From positions 44,056 to 108,055 of the forward strand of contig RPFO01001055.1 of the NCBI GenBank assembly GCA_009746045.1: 64,000 nt of DNA, in the 5' to 3' direction. The notes beneath the pieces were generated by a model that saw only the letters and a list, made by a program, of their open reading frames with translations, searched no databases and was not told the DNA's origin. Made by a program: the position numbers and the translations under genes. Source of the DNA: Mesostigma viride (lineage: Eukaryota; Streptophyta; Mesostigmatophyceae; Mesostigmatales; Mesostigmataceae). This document shows positions 54,420 through 64,000 of this stretch, in pieces (within the stretch, counting starts at the first letter, position 1; every line of letters begins with the position of its first letter).

Positions 54420-57400
54420 CTGTGGGATGGGATGCGACAAGGGCAGCCATGGGGGTGCGCAGAAAAGTGGCATGCAGAAGCCATGGCCTGAGCACACACA
54501 CACACACTACCATGGTGTAGAGTACATGGCCTGAGCACAGACACACTGCCATTAATGAATTAATTAATTAATTAAACTCGTGCTCCCGTTGGGGAGTCAC
54601 GGAGCACCGAAGCGCTTTTAATCCCTGTGTGTGCACAACAGGAGAAAGGGCAGAGACCCCCAGTCTCCTTCATGCCAAAGGCATGCCACAGCTGCATTCG
54701 GGCACGTTAGTTAAACGGACACGCTAACGATCCGGCAATCTGTGGGTGCAATAAGACCCATGTGAGCATGACATAACATGGTGTAGAGTAGCTGGGCTGA
54801 GCACACACACACTACCATGGTGTAGAGTACATGCCCTGAGCACACACACACTACCATGGTGTAGAGTACATGGCCTGAGCACACACACTACGATGGTGTA
54901 GAGTACATGGCCTGAGCACACACACTACGATGGTGTTGAGTAGCTGGGGACGCCACCCCCTGAGACACACATGCATGGCCTGCACACACATACTTGGCAA
55001 CAGGATTCTGGACGCAATCTTAGTGCTACGGGGTGGCAAGAAAGGCATGCGGGCGGACGGGGGGCAGTAATTTACACCATGCCTGGTGGTCCGCTGCCAG
55101 CTAGCCAGGTCGCCAAAGTTGTTACTTGCAAGTGCCTGTTCCCCTAGGCCAGAAGCACAACGACAGCACGCGCGAGCGGAGAAACTCCTCTTCCTTGGGT
55201 ATTATTTAGAACCTTGGGTTTTACGGATAGCACTTGAACTATAGCCACTAAGTGGTGTATGGGTTTTACGGATAACACTTGAACTATAGCCACTAAGTGG
55301 TGTATGGGTTTTATGGATAGCACTTGAACTATAGCCACTAAGTGGTGTATTGCTCCAAGAGCGAGAAATGCAACTGTCCCCCCTGCGCACTCATTAAACA
55401 TCTCGGCATCAAACATCTGGGGTGTCATTCGTGCGACAGACGTGAAAAGCGCCTTACATCATCACAGCCAGCAAGAATTCCCCACCTGGAGAGGGACAGC
55501 ACACTGCGGGGGCAAGGGGATTGCCTGGTCGCCCCACCAAAGTGTCTCCCTAGGTTGATCCCCAGATGTGCCGCTGCTCCCTGCCGGCACCCGCGTGCCG
55601 GCGTGCAGCAGCGCATGCACCCGCGACGCAGCGGCGGCCGACGAGGGCACCCGCGCGCTCTCCATGCATGCGCACAGGAACGCGCAGATGCCCTCGGCCA
55701 TGGAGGGCTCCGGGACGGGTGCGTGCGGGGGTGGGGGAACGAAGCCACAGAGGAAGTTGGCCATTGGGTGTTCGGCCTGCATGTTGGTTGCACCCGCGGT
55801 CAGGTGCGGTCATGGCCCGTGGGGGTAGTTGCAAGGTGGGGCAGGTTGGTGGATTAGCTTGCTGCTTGCTGTTGGCCATGATAGGACAGTGAAGGCCATC
55901 GCCGCATCCATCACCGACACCATTACCTAGACTAGGATGCTGCGCTGTGGATCGTGAGTAAGAGGCACAACACCAGCCCTTGTTGTTCTCTTCAGGAAAT
56001 GGAGCCAAAGTTCGAGGGTCCCTTGAGGGGCCCTTGTGCTTGACTTGTGCCAATCTAGCGTGGAAGAAGGGGCCATTCGACTCACGAAGGACCAACGGAG
56101 CATTTGCCAGATGATTAGTCCCAGCTGTTGCCACCACATTAAGACCTTACACGTCTTAAAAAAAAAAAAAAAAGGGTCCAACTAAGAAAAGTTATTCGCA
56201 CCAAGACCATCGTAGGTTGAGAATAACAAAGCCACAGGCATGGTGCGTGGATCGATACCGACAGCCCGTGGTTACAGGCGTCCCCTTGCAGCTACTAGCA
56301 CACAGGAAGACTATAAATGCATGCTGCGATTCCAAGAAACGTACATATAACTACTAGCTACATATATATGACTATTCAGAGGCTGGGCATAGAGAGCTAT
56401 GAACTGGTCAACCAAGATTCAAGCCTGCTATCCAACTACAAAATTCTTTGCCATACCTCGGAGACACCTCCCCCCCTCTTTCTCCTCCCCTTCCTCCCTG
56501 GTCAGCCATGACGTACACCACCCCCATGTGACCATGCATGGGTGGACACGACCCAGGGAAGCCTGCCCACAAGGGTTCACCTTTGCTAATCCTACGGGGA
56601 TGACTGGATGCCTGCATGCACGTCTGCCACCCACCTGCAACTCCAAGATGGCATCGATGGCCGTCAGGGCCGCGTCCTCCTCTTCCTCCTCCCACGCAGG
56701 CCACTCCCGCAAGAGCGACGTGTAGCGCTCCAATAATGCTGGCACCCGGTGCTGCCCCATCAGCGCAGCGTCTTCCTTGCACTGCCTGTCACGCCCCATG
56801 GGCCAGCCCATGCAAATGTGTGCGAGGGGGCTTGGTGGGAAATCAACACATGTACCTCAATGTTACAAAGCTATTTATGACAGGTGTTGCAGGCAAAACA
56901 TGCTATTCAGCGCTTAGGGATTACAGTCTGAAACAACCGATGACTTCGCATCTGTGGGATTGTCTGAAAGCATTCACTACATCAGCACTTGCTGCAGCGC
57001 TTTTCTCAAAAAACAGGATTTCTTAAAAAAAAACAGATCATTGGATGGACCATATGATCCTCTTGTAGCTGGCAGGGACAGGCAGGCTCATGGCACCAAC
57101 GATATGTGCTTAATTACCCCCCCCTACCTGGCAATGAAGGCTACGATGGTGGAACACGCGGGGAGGCACGAAGGCGGTGGCAGCTCCAAGGCCATGTCGC
57201 CCGAGCCAGCCAACCAGGCGTGCTGCAGGAGGGAGGCCAGGGGGGGTACTAGCGCCTGGTGCAGCTTGCGCTTTGCCTCCTTTTGGAGCGCTGCGGCCAA
57301 GACCTCCGCCTCATCCTCGTCTTCTTCTTCTTCGTCCTCGTCATCCTCGTCCATGCCTTCATCATCCTGCGCATGTGGTCAAGGGGAAAGGCACAAGCAG

Positions 57401-60400
57401 ATCCGGACACAGGGATGTGCAAAACACATATCGCAATAAGCAAGGGCGCAGTAGCCGAGGCACAAGAAGCAACATCATTCTATGCCCTTTCATTGTAACC
57501 AGCTATCAACTACATGGGAAGCAACATCGTCTGTGATCTTTCATCGTCACGAGCTATTCCCTACATGGGGCAGAACCTATGGAATCCATCTTACGGCCGC
57601 ACGAATGTGGACCAACTGCGCTTGTGAACAGCTATGGAACCAGGATGTGTTTGGCCCACATCCCCAAACATTTTAGTTTCTCAGAGCAACCCTAAACTTA
57701 TGACAACCGGCATGCGCCTTCCCGTGTGCTACGGGAGTCCTTAGCCGAAACTAGCAAGTCACACAGGCACGCTGATGGACGTACACTAGCTACGCAACTA
57801 GACACAAACGCTACGCATGGTCGAGAAGAAAATCAAAGCATCGATAACTAGAGTACATATATGCGGTCTTGGCCATTCCTTCGTGAACAATCCTTTCTAC
57901 ATTATCAAGAACGGGCCATCCTTTCTCTTTTATAACTGCCGGAAAACAAAACATCCTTCATAGGCAGCTAGGTTTAACGGTGGGCCCCACTGGATGATGA
58001 AGTAGGAGAGTAGCCACCGCGCCCTACCTCCCCTTCGGCCGCCTCTTCCGCCGCATCCACCAGCTGTGCCACCGTCTCCACGGCCGCCTCGATATGCGCG
58101 GGCCATGGGGTGGGGGGTGGCGGCAGCTTGGGGGCGATGCCAGCCACAAAGGATGCCACGAGTGCAGGGATGTGGGGGGCCAGCTGGGGTGCGAGGGATT
58201 GCGCCGCGGTCGACAGCAGAAGCAGGGCGCGCTCGCCCCCATCCTCCAGGGAGGCCAGGGACACCACGGCCTGCAGCATGGAGAGCAGGTTGGGGGGCAC
58301 GTGCTCTGCCTGGCATGGGCCCAGCCAGGGGGAAGGAAGGCAGAGAGGCAGGCAGAATAAACAATCGATCGACACTTATGATTAAGTTATTACCCAGCTT
58401 GAACAGTAAAAAGTTGCCCTGCTGTTGCAGGCAATAGCCAAGCTATGCTAGAGACCGTCCTCCGCGCGCCTTCGCAGCTGTCAGAGTCATGCTGGCATCT
58501 GGGCAGCTACCCACGCTCCGGGTACACGGGAGTTGTGTGAGACGACCTGCAAAGCAGCAGGGCCGAAATGTTTGTGGGCAGCACAATGCCATATCATGCT
58601 TGCCACACCAATGGCACATCCATGATGTGAGAGGTACTCACGCAGGAGCACCCTTCTTATGCCACCGAACCTGATAGATAAACATAAAGACACATCCCGA
58701 TGAGAACCTAGGGGACGGTCCCAATGGGGTGTTGAACACCTGCCCGCCTGAAGAGCTGGAAACAGGCCACCCCATACATTAGCTGAGGGGGCCGTAATGG
58801 GGGAGGATGGTAACCATGGGCAATGTTGCTGGGAGATTTTCTGGCAAGTATGGTCGTCCCTAGCATGCCAGATGATAGCCACAGGATTGACAAACGTTGC
58901 AGTAGAATCACCCGATTTGGCCCCTCTTTACAAGAATCTCGCGGTGCAAAAGGGCTAGCGTCTCCAACCAAAGGAGCTTACGTACCTGGATAAGGTTGGC
59001 GAGCGCGGTGGCAGCCGACGCCCGCACCGGCTGCCAGGGAACATCCTCCGTCCCTCGCACAAGCAACATGGCCTCCAGGCACGCAAACACCGAGGGCAGC
59101 AGCGCCTGCCGGATGGGCGCCCCACAAACGGGTGCCGCGCCAACCACATATGCCACAAACGGGTGCCGCGTGCATTTGTCGGGGGACGCATGTGCACATG
59201 CATGCGATTGGCATTTGGCAGCGGCGATGGCCAAGACCCACAAAGGATGAGAATCGAAGAGTTCCCAGTGATGGGATTATGCATGCACATTCTGGTGGAG
59301 GCTAATGTTAAGCGCAAGGGTTCTCCTGATCCTTAATACAATTTTTGTCTGGAGTGCATATGTAACAGCTGAGGAGCTAGACAATAACCGTTGCACCTGG
59401 ACGATGGCCGTCATCCCAGCACTCGCTCCCAGGTCTTCTGCAAATACCGCAAAGCAACCACGTTATTCATCATCAAACGCAAGAAATCTGGATGGAAAAA
59501 TTGCCATATTCTCTCCTCTGTTACCAACTGGCTCGCTCCACCTAGATTTTCCCACATACCGACGGCATGGCGCTGGCGTACTCTCCCAATAGCCAGTTGG
59601 CGTTGGCTACCAGCATCGCCACCACCACGTTGCCCTCCGCCGCGGCCTTGGCGTTTCTTGCCGCCGCCCCACCCTTGGCCCCGCCCGCAGGTGCCACCCA
59701 GGGTGCGTACAGCGGCAGCACGCAGCGCTCGAGCATGGCTTTCACCGATGCCTCGGGGAGGGTGCGCACGTACTGGTAACGGGAAAGGGGGGGATATGAG
59801 TATGGTCACCGGGGGTGGGGTGGGGAAAGACAGGGTAATAAGTGGTGACCTCCACACAAAGCCAATGTCCACACATAAGGTCAACAGACTGTGCCATGGA
59901 GAGTCAATCGAGTCACCTACGGGATAGAAAAAGAGGTTGCTTCAGTAAACACAGGGTTTAATCCAAACGGATTGTTAAGGAGGCGAGGGTAGCGATGGGA
60001 GGTCGGCATACCTTGAACACTGCCTGGCCGCATTTATTCATCTGATGGATAATAGTTATGGGACGTTGTCTTGCCTGTGAGAGGCCATCCCGGGCAGACC
60101 TGTCCTGTGGCAATGGACAAACAAGATGGATGCTTAAGCAAGGCAACCGAAGCGGCCACTTCCTGCTCTTAACATACTCTAAACTCTGCTCTTAAGATAT
60201 GCGGGTGGCGCGTGAGGGCTGGTGAAGAAGGTATGGGCGGTGGCGCGTGAGTGCTTGATCACTAAACAAGGGAACCGCGGGTGGCGCGTGAGAACGTGGG
60301 GGCAAGGGGGGCAGCGCGGGAGGGCTGGCTTGAGTGCACGGTCGCGTACCGAAACACACACCCATCCGTGCGAGTCTGAACAATGGCCTGCAATCGAAGG

Positions 60401-62977
60401 GTGCAGACGTTAAGGCCGTTCACTGACACCGACACAAAGAAACGTTTTCAAAACCTTTGTTGCCTGTGTTGAGACCAGTGCACGAGCACAGGGGCACATA
60501 ACAAAGAGATATTTCCTCTTTGCTTTGTCGTCATTCAAACTCTTATTTCAAGTGTGTACTCGGTGTTAAGAATTTATGAAACCCAAATCTAATTCTTTTG
60601 TACGTTGTGGGACTTGCTGGATGGTGATGGACATGGTGACAGACGTTGTCATGTGGTGTCAGACATTGCCACATGGTGGCAGACATGGTAACATGATGAC
60701 CGACATGGTGGCATAGTAGCATAGTAGCATGGTAGCATGGTAGCATGGTGACAAGGTAACGTACCGACGCCAGGCTCCCGTAAGCGAGCAGGGCGCCAAA
60801 ATAGCTGTGACGGGGGAAACAACAGGGCACGGGGAGGGAAACAAAAAGCAAAGGGTAATGTCAAACTATGGTGCGCCAGCGTGCGACATCAAATGATCAG
60901 CAGAGGTTCTTGTAGGGTGGCCTCAGACAAGGAGGGGAAGTGAAGAAATGCACTTTTCTAACACACGTCCCCTGCTGCAAGAGCACGGCAACCCCCAAAA
61001 AATTCAAAAAGAAAAAATGAGCACAAACAATCCGCGTAAACAATTGGCCACCAAAAGACATGGGAAGAGATCTAGCTCCAATTGCCGAGGCTAAAAGCGG
61101 AGGCACGCACGAGGCAGCGGCGGAGGCAAAGTCCGGGGCGTGCATGTCCGGGGGGCTGAATCGGCTCAGGAAGGGGGCCACGATGGCCTCCCCCGCGGTC
61201 ACCTCCTTTGCAGTCTTCCCTTTGCCCTTCTTGCGCTTGCTGCTGTCACTGCTGCGTGTGTTTGCAGCGGGTCCTGTGCCCGTGGGGGGTCCCTGCATCA
61301 ACCAAGCATTTCGCACACGCCCAAGGAAGCCAACGTGCACCTTGGGAGGTCATTCTCATCCAACTGCAGGGATAGATATGCAACAAGTTGGCAGATTGTG
61401 CAACTCAGACGGGATATTTTTCTTTCAGAAGGCGGATGCTATGATGATAGGCAGGAAGGCAGAAAGCGAAACCGTGGAAAGTCTATGTTTAAAGATAGTT
61501 AGATTGCTAATGATACAAGGAAGAAAAAAGACATTACTAGAAACTAGACAGGAGCTTGCCTCAATGCACCTGCTGGGTACCAATCATCCAGACCTCTGTT
61601 CCCACAGAAAAAGGTTGCAGAGGCCCTGCCACCCACTTCCCGCAGGACTTCGCCACACGAATCTCACAGCATTGATGATTCAGCAAGTCTGGGTCTGGGT
61701 CTGTGCCAAAGGGAGCGCCGGGGCCCGAGTCACGGCCCTCGCATCGCCCCTGCTATCATCTTTCGCATCGCCCTCACAGTTACCCCTCGCACCCCCCTCA
61801 CAGTTCCCTATCGCACAAACCACCCTGAGGCCACCCACCCTGAGGCCCATCCACCCTGAGGCCACCCACCTTGGATCCAGCGACGACGGTCAGCAGGTTT
61901 AGCGCGCTCTGCCGTGCCGTGTGCAAGTCCTCACGAAGACCACTCGCCGCTTCCTGGTGCCGGCAAGGGAAGGAAGGATCGGGACGGGACGGCAGCGTGC
62001 GGGCGGAGGAAGGATTGGGGCGGGACGGCAGGGCACGATTAAGGGAGGTGCAAGGTGCTGGTGCTGGAAACGTCACAAAGACACGGAGCGCAAAAATACT
62101 AGACAGGGGGCCGAGGTGGCATTTGCGATCCCTGGGCCCCGAGGGGTTTCACATTTTGGCAGACCGAACGAGCGTATGCAAGCACATCAGCTAGTATACA
62201 GCATACAGTATATAGCATCAGCTAGTAGACCTCCAACACAGGGAGCTGGTAGACAGGGAGCCGGTAGATGCTCCAAGAGAACAGACAGGGAGGGGTCCCT
62301 CTCCGTGAGAACAGAGAGGGGCCTGATATGAGGGGCCTTGCACCATAAAAAGATTGCAGGGATGCCGGTCCACAATACAGGGTTGTGGGTAGCGTGTATA
62401 AAGGATGCTCCTGGGGCCTTCAAGATCCCTCTACATAACCCACCCAGGGACCAAAATGGAAGGAAAAAAGTAGAACGATGTCTTTAAGAAAAATAAACCG
62501 CTGTTATCCTTCATGGCATTGCGGCACCGTGTATAGACCTAACATCTGGCAAACAGACTTCGTTTCATTCATCCATTGAGTGACCTGGCTAGCATCAGGG
62601 TCATTACCAGGCAGGCCCTGAGAACGCACTTCCACCGACGAGAAACAATCTCCCTTTGTTGAGAAAGCCTCACCCTTGCATGCTGTTACACACTTTTCCT
62701 ATCATTTTGAGCCGAGATAACTGTAGACAACCAGCTTGGGTTACCCAACAACCAGCTTGGGTTACCCATGATGGCATTCCTCGGTAGCATTAGTAGTTAT
62801 GCACAGCATGCCATCCCAAACACGCCATGCCATCATGGCATCCCTGCCAGGTTGGGTTACCCACGGTGGTGCTCAGTGTAATCTTAGCCGCGACCCAAAA
62901 CATGCCATCCCTACCAGGTCTGACGGCAGATTCTTGCGCAGGTACTCCTCCTCGTCTTCCTCCCAATCGCTCACGTC
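52344..62977 (-). CDS. Importin-beta family karyopherin (IPO7/8-like, plant-type), 14 exons, N-terminus not found
   Basis: Exons on the minus strand: 62977-62915, 61953-61870, 61292-61111, 60804-60765, 59772-59560, 59105-58986, 58309-58028, 57366-57128, 56785-56635, 55776-55486, 54419-54146, 53798-53578, 53121-53007, 52510-52344. All are GT-AG with matching phases, giving 813 residues. DWEEDEEEYLRKNLPSDL, GLREDLHTARQSALNLL, IVAPFLSRF, YFGALLAYGSL and MLVANANWLLGEYASAMP follow the block order of a plant importin-beta-like family. Known: such HEAT-repeat karyopherins carry cargo through nuclear pores in a Ran-dependent way. By comparison about 380 N-terminal residues, including the Ran-binding domain, should lie upstream; none was recognised up to base 64000. 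A short exon may be missed between 60765 and 59772. Confidence 0.9.
53346..53590 (-). repeat. 77-81-bp repeat spanning an importin exon donor (3 copies)
   Basis: On the minus strand the exon end AAGAAGAC followed by donor GTGAGGCATCG is repeated twice more in the intron. The donors lie at 53577, 53496 and 53419. The intervening sequence (TATGCTAGG, GCTGTTTGCTC, TGCTATTTATG) is conserved. It has the same architecture as the donor-spanning arrays in the helicase gene. Confidence 0.9.
54485..54960. repeat. Minisatellite in an importin intron, split by a LINE 3' end
   Basis: Imperfect units with CATGGTGTAGAGTACATGG and CCTGAGCACACACAC occur at 54485-54550 and 54776-54960. A retroelement 3' end (54559-54775) separates the two parts. 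The intron is 54420-55485. Confidence 0.8.
54559..54775 (-). mobile_element. LINE-type 3' UTR and 3' end in an importin intron
   Basis: On the minus strand it runs from GCTCACATGGGTCTTATTGC through GGCATGCCTTTGGCATG and GACTCCCCAACGGGAGCAC to a TTAATTAATTAATT tail. It closely matches 49600-49814, the 3' UTR of the ORF1-only type. It is 5'-truncated and has no coding part. Confidence 0.88.
55216..55350. repeat. 45-bp tandem repeat, exactly three copies
   Basis: Units start GGGTTTTACGGATAGCACTT and end AAGTGGTGTAT, with two or three substitutions between copies. It lies in the importin intron 54420-55485, about 135 bp after the donor. No splice-site sequence is obvious in the unit. Confidence 0.93.
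55486..57366 (-). CDS. Importin exons with acidic loop
   Basis: 57366-57128 opens with an almost purely acidic stretch (DDEGMDEDDEDEEEEDEDEA) before HQALVPPLASLLQHAWLAG. 56785-56635 joins in phase 2 and contains LLERYTSLLREWPAWEEEEE, matching the WHAWEE-type block of the family. 55776-55486 encodes PSMAEGICAFLCACMESARV and VHALLHAG and ends PPQCAVPLQ before GTGGGG. Acidic loops of this kind often contact basic cargo in importins; here that is inference. Confidence 0.85.
58028..59772 (-). CDS. Importin middle exons: HEAT repeats
   Basis: 59772-59560 encodes YVRTLPEASVKAMLERCVLP, then an Ala/Gly-rich insertion, then VANANWLLGEYASAMPS. 59105-58986 ends VPWQPVRASAATALANLIQ. 58309-58028 encodes AEHVPPNLLSMLQAVV, ALLLLSTAAQSLAPQLAPHI and PWPAHIEAAVETVAQLVDAA. 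All phase 0. The acceptor of the second exon is a choice among nearby AGs; a GGCACCCGTTTGTGG duplication lies just before it. Confidence 0.85.
60765..62977 (-). CDS. Importin exons 1-4 of those visible
   Basis: 62977-62915 (21 codons, phase 0) and 61953-61870 (28 codons, phase 0) join as NLPSDL to EAASGLREDL. 61292-61111 holds a basic SSKRKKGKGKTAKE loop before IVAPFLSRF and ends in phase 2 (TC before GTGCGT). 60804-60765 restores the codon and reads YFGALLAYGSLAS before GTACGT. The phase 2 match independently supports both junctions. The introns show no mobile elements. Confidence 0.88.
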
Positions 62978-63560
62978 CTGCAGAGGCAAGGCACGCCAAA
63001 AGCCCCATCCCGTATAATACTGTTTAAAAAATGCAAGGAGCTCAACTTGGAAACCAGTACCAACCACAATGAAAATCAGTTACTCAAATGTCATACTAAA
63101 ATCTAGACTCCCATGCTATAACACTGCTGTTGAACTAGGAAGTTGTGGCTCCGTGGAACCTCAAAGATGTAAAGCACCCTCACTAGCAGCGAACCATTTA
63201 GGCCTCTATTTTATATTCAGCAAGAGAGCTGGTCAGACAGAAAACTAGCTTCCCAGCTACCTAGGCCTGATAAGCGCATGCATGCCATTTACAATGGTCG
63301 CCTTGAAGGCATGCCATCTCGAACCGTCACCCAAGGGACATGCACAGCTGCCATCACATGGGACGCTCCAGTTTGTATGGTGTACTGAGCAACATGGTGC
63401 ATGTTGGAGCCCACCTTGCACAAGAAGATGTAGCTGAGCCCCGTATCTATCCACGCACATGGAGCCCACCTTCGACCTGCTCGTGATCTTTGACGTGTGG
63501 ATGCATGTGGATGCCCTCCACGCCTTGAAAAGGTAGCTACCCACCCTTCCCATCTGCTGA
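62978..63560. other. Sequence upstream of the first visible importin exon
   Basis: The preceding importin exon was expected here or further right but was not recognised. A plus-strand stretch, 63460-63531 (PTFDLLVIFDVWMHVDALHA), looks coding-like and ends before AG/GTAGCT. It is on the opposite strand from the importin and matches nothing known to me. Confidence 0.35.

Positions 63561-64000
<440 letters not shown>

Noticed and set aside
60015-60395. Two further importin exons (AIVQTRTDGCVF; ARDGLSQARQRPITIIHQ)
   Set aside because: Acceptor and donor sites exist, but the phases do not chain cleanly and the residues do not match the family between YFGALLAYGSL and the next block.
63460-63531. 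Plus-strand exon with FDLLVIFDVWMHVDALHA
   Set aside because: Coding-like composition and a GTAGCT donor, but too short, on the strand opposite the importin, and without neighbouring exons.

Overview
This is nuclear DNA of an intron-rich eukaryote, most likely a green-lineage alga. Four intron-bearing protein genes can be rebuilt from GT-AG junctions whose phases agree: a plastid-type precursor with a transit-peptide-like N-terminus, a plant-like importin-beta family member, a MOV10/SDE3-type RNA helicase and a globin. No operon, rRNA, tRNA or CRISPR array was seen. Species is not identifiable from the sequence alone.

Layout. 1-1803 (minus): DoxX-like membrane protein, running off the left edge. 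2814-24613 (plus): an 11-exon gene whose exons 3-11 encode a MOV10/SDE3-like superfamily 1 helicase. Its introns are filled with minisatellites, including a 5.2 kb 17-bp array in intron 3. 26.1-29.2 kb: a decayed Ty1/copia element. 29.4-39.4 kb: a nested stack of transposons resolved by target-site duplications (TSDs) and terminal inverted repeats (TIRs). 40.37-43.02 kb: an element flanked by TTAA. 44.2-46.4 kb (plus): a three-exon globin gene. 48.4-52.2 kb: further LINE-type copies and long CCAT microsatellites. 52344-62977 (minus): at least 14 exons of an importin-beta family karyopherin whose N-terminal third was not found. 63.56-64.0 kb: simple sequence.

The most unusual signal is the placement of several tandem arrays. 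At four introns in two unrelated genes, the repeat unit contains the last bases of the upstream exon plus the 5' splice site, so the exon-intron junction itself is multiplied (about 37, 3, 7 and 3 copies). A fifth array, 66 bp after another donor, repeats a polypyrimidine-CAG sequence resembling a 3' splice site. The second notable signal is a retroelement family: ORF1-only copies and ORF2-bearing copies share one 3' terminal hairpin and a TTAA-rich tail, found about ten times in 28 kb.

The genes do not form one pathway. MOV10/SDE3 helicases act in RNA silencing and transposon control in other eukaryotes, which is thematically notable in so repeat-rich a locus, but no functional link is shown here.
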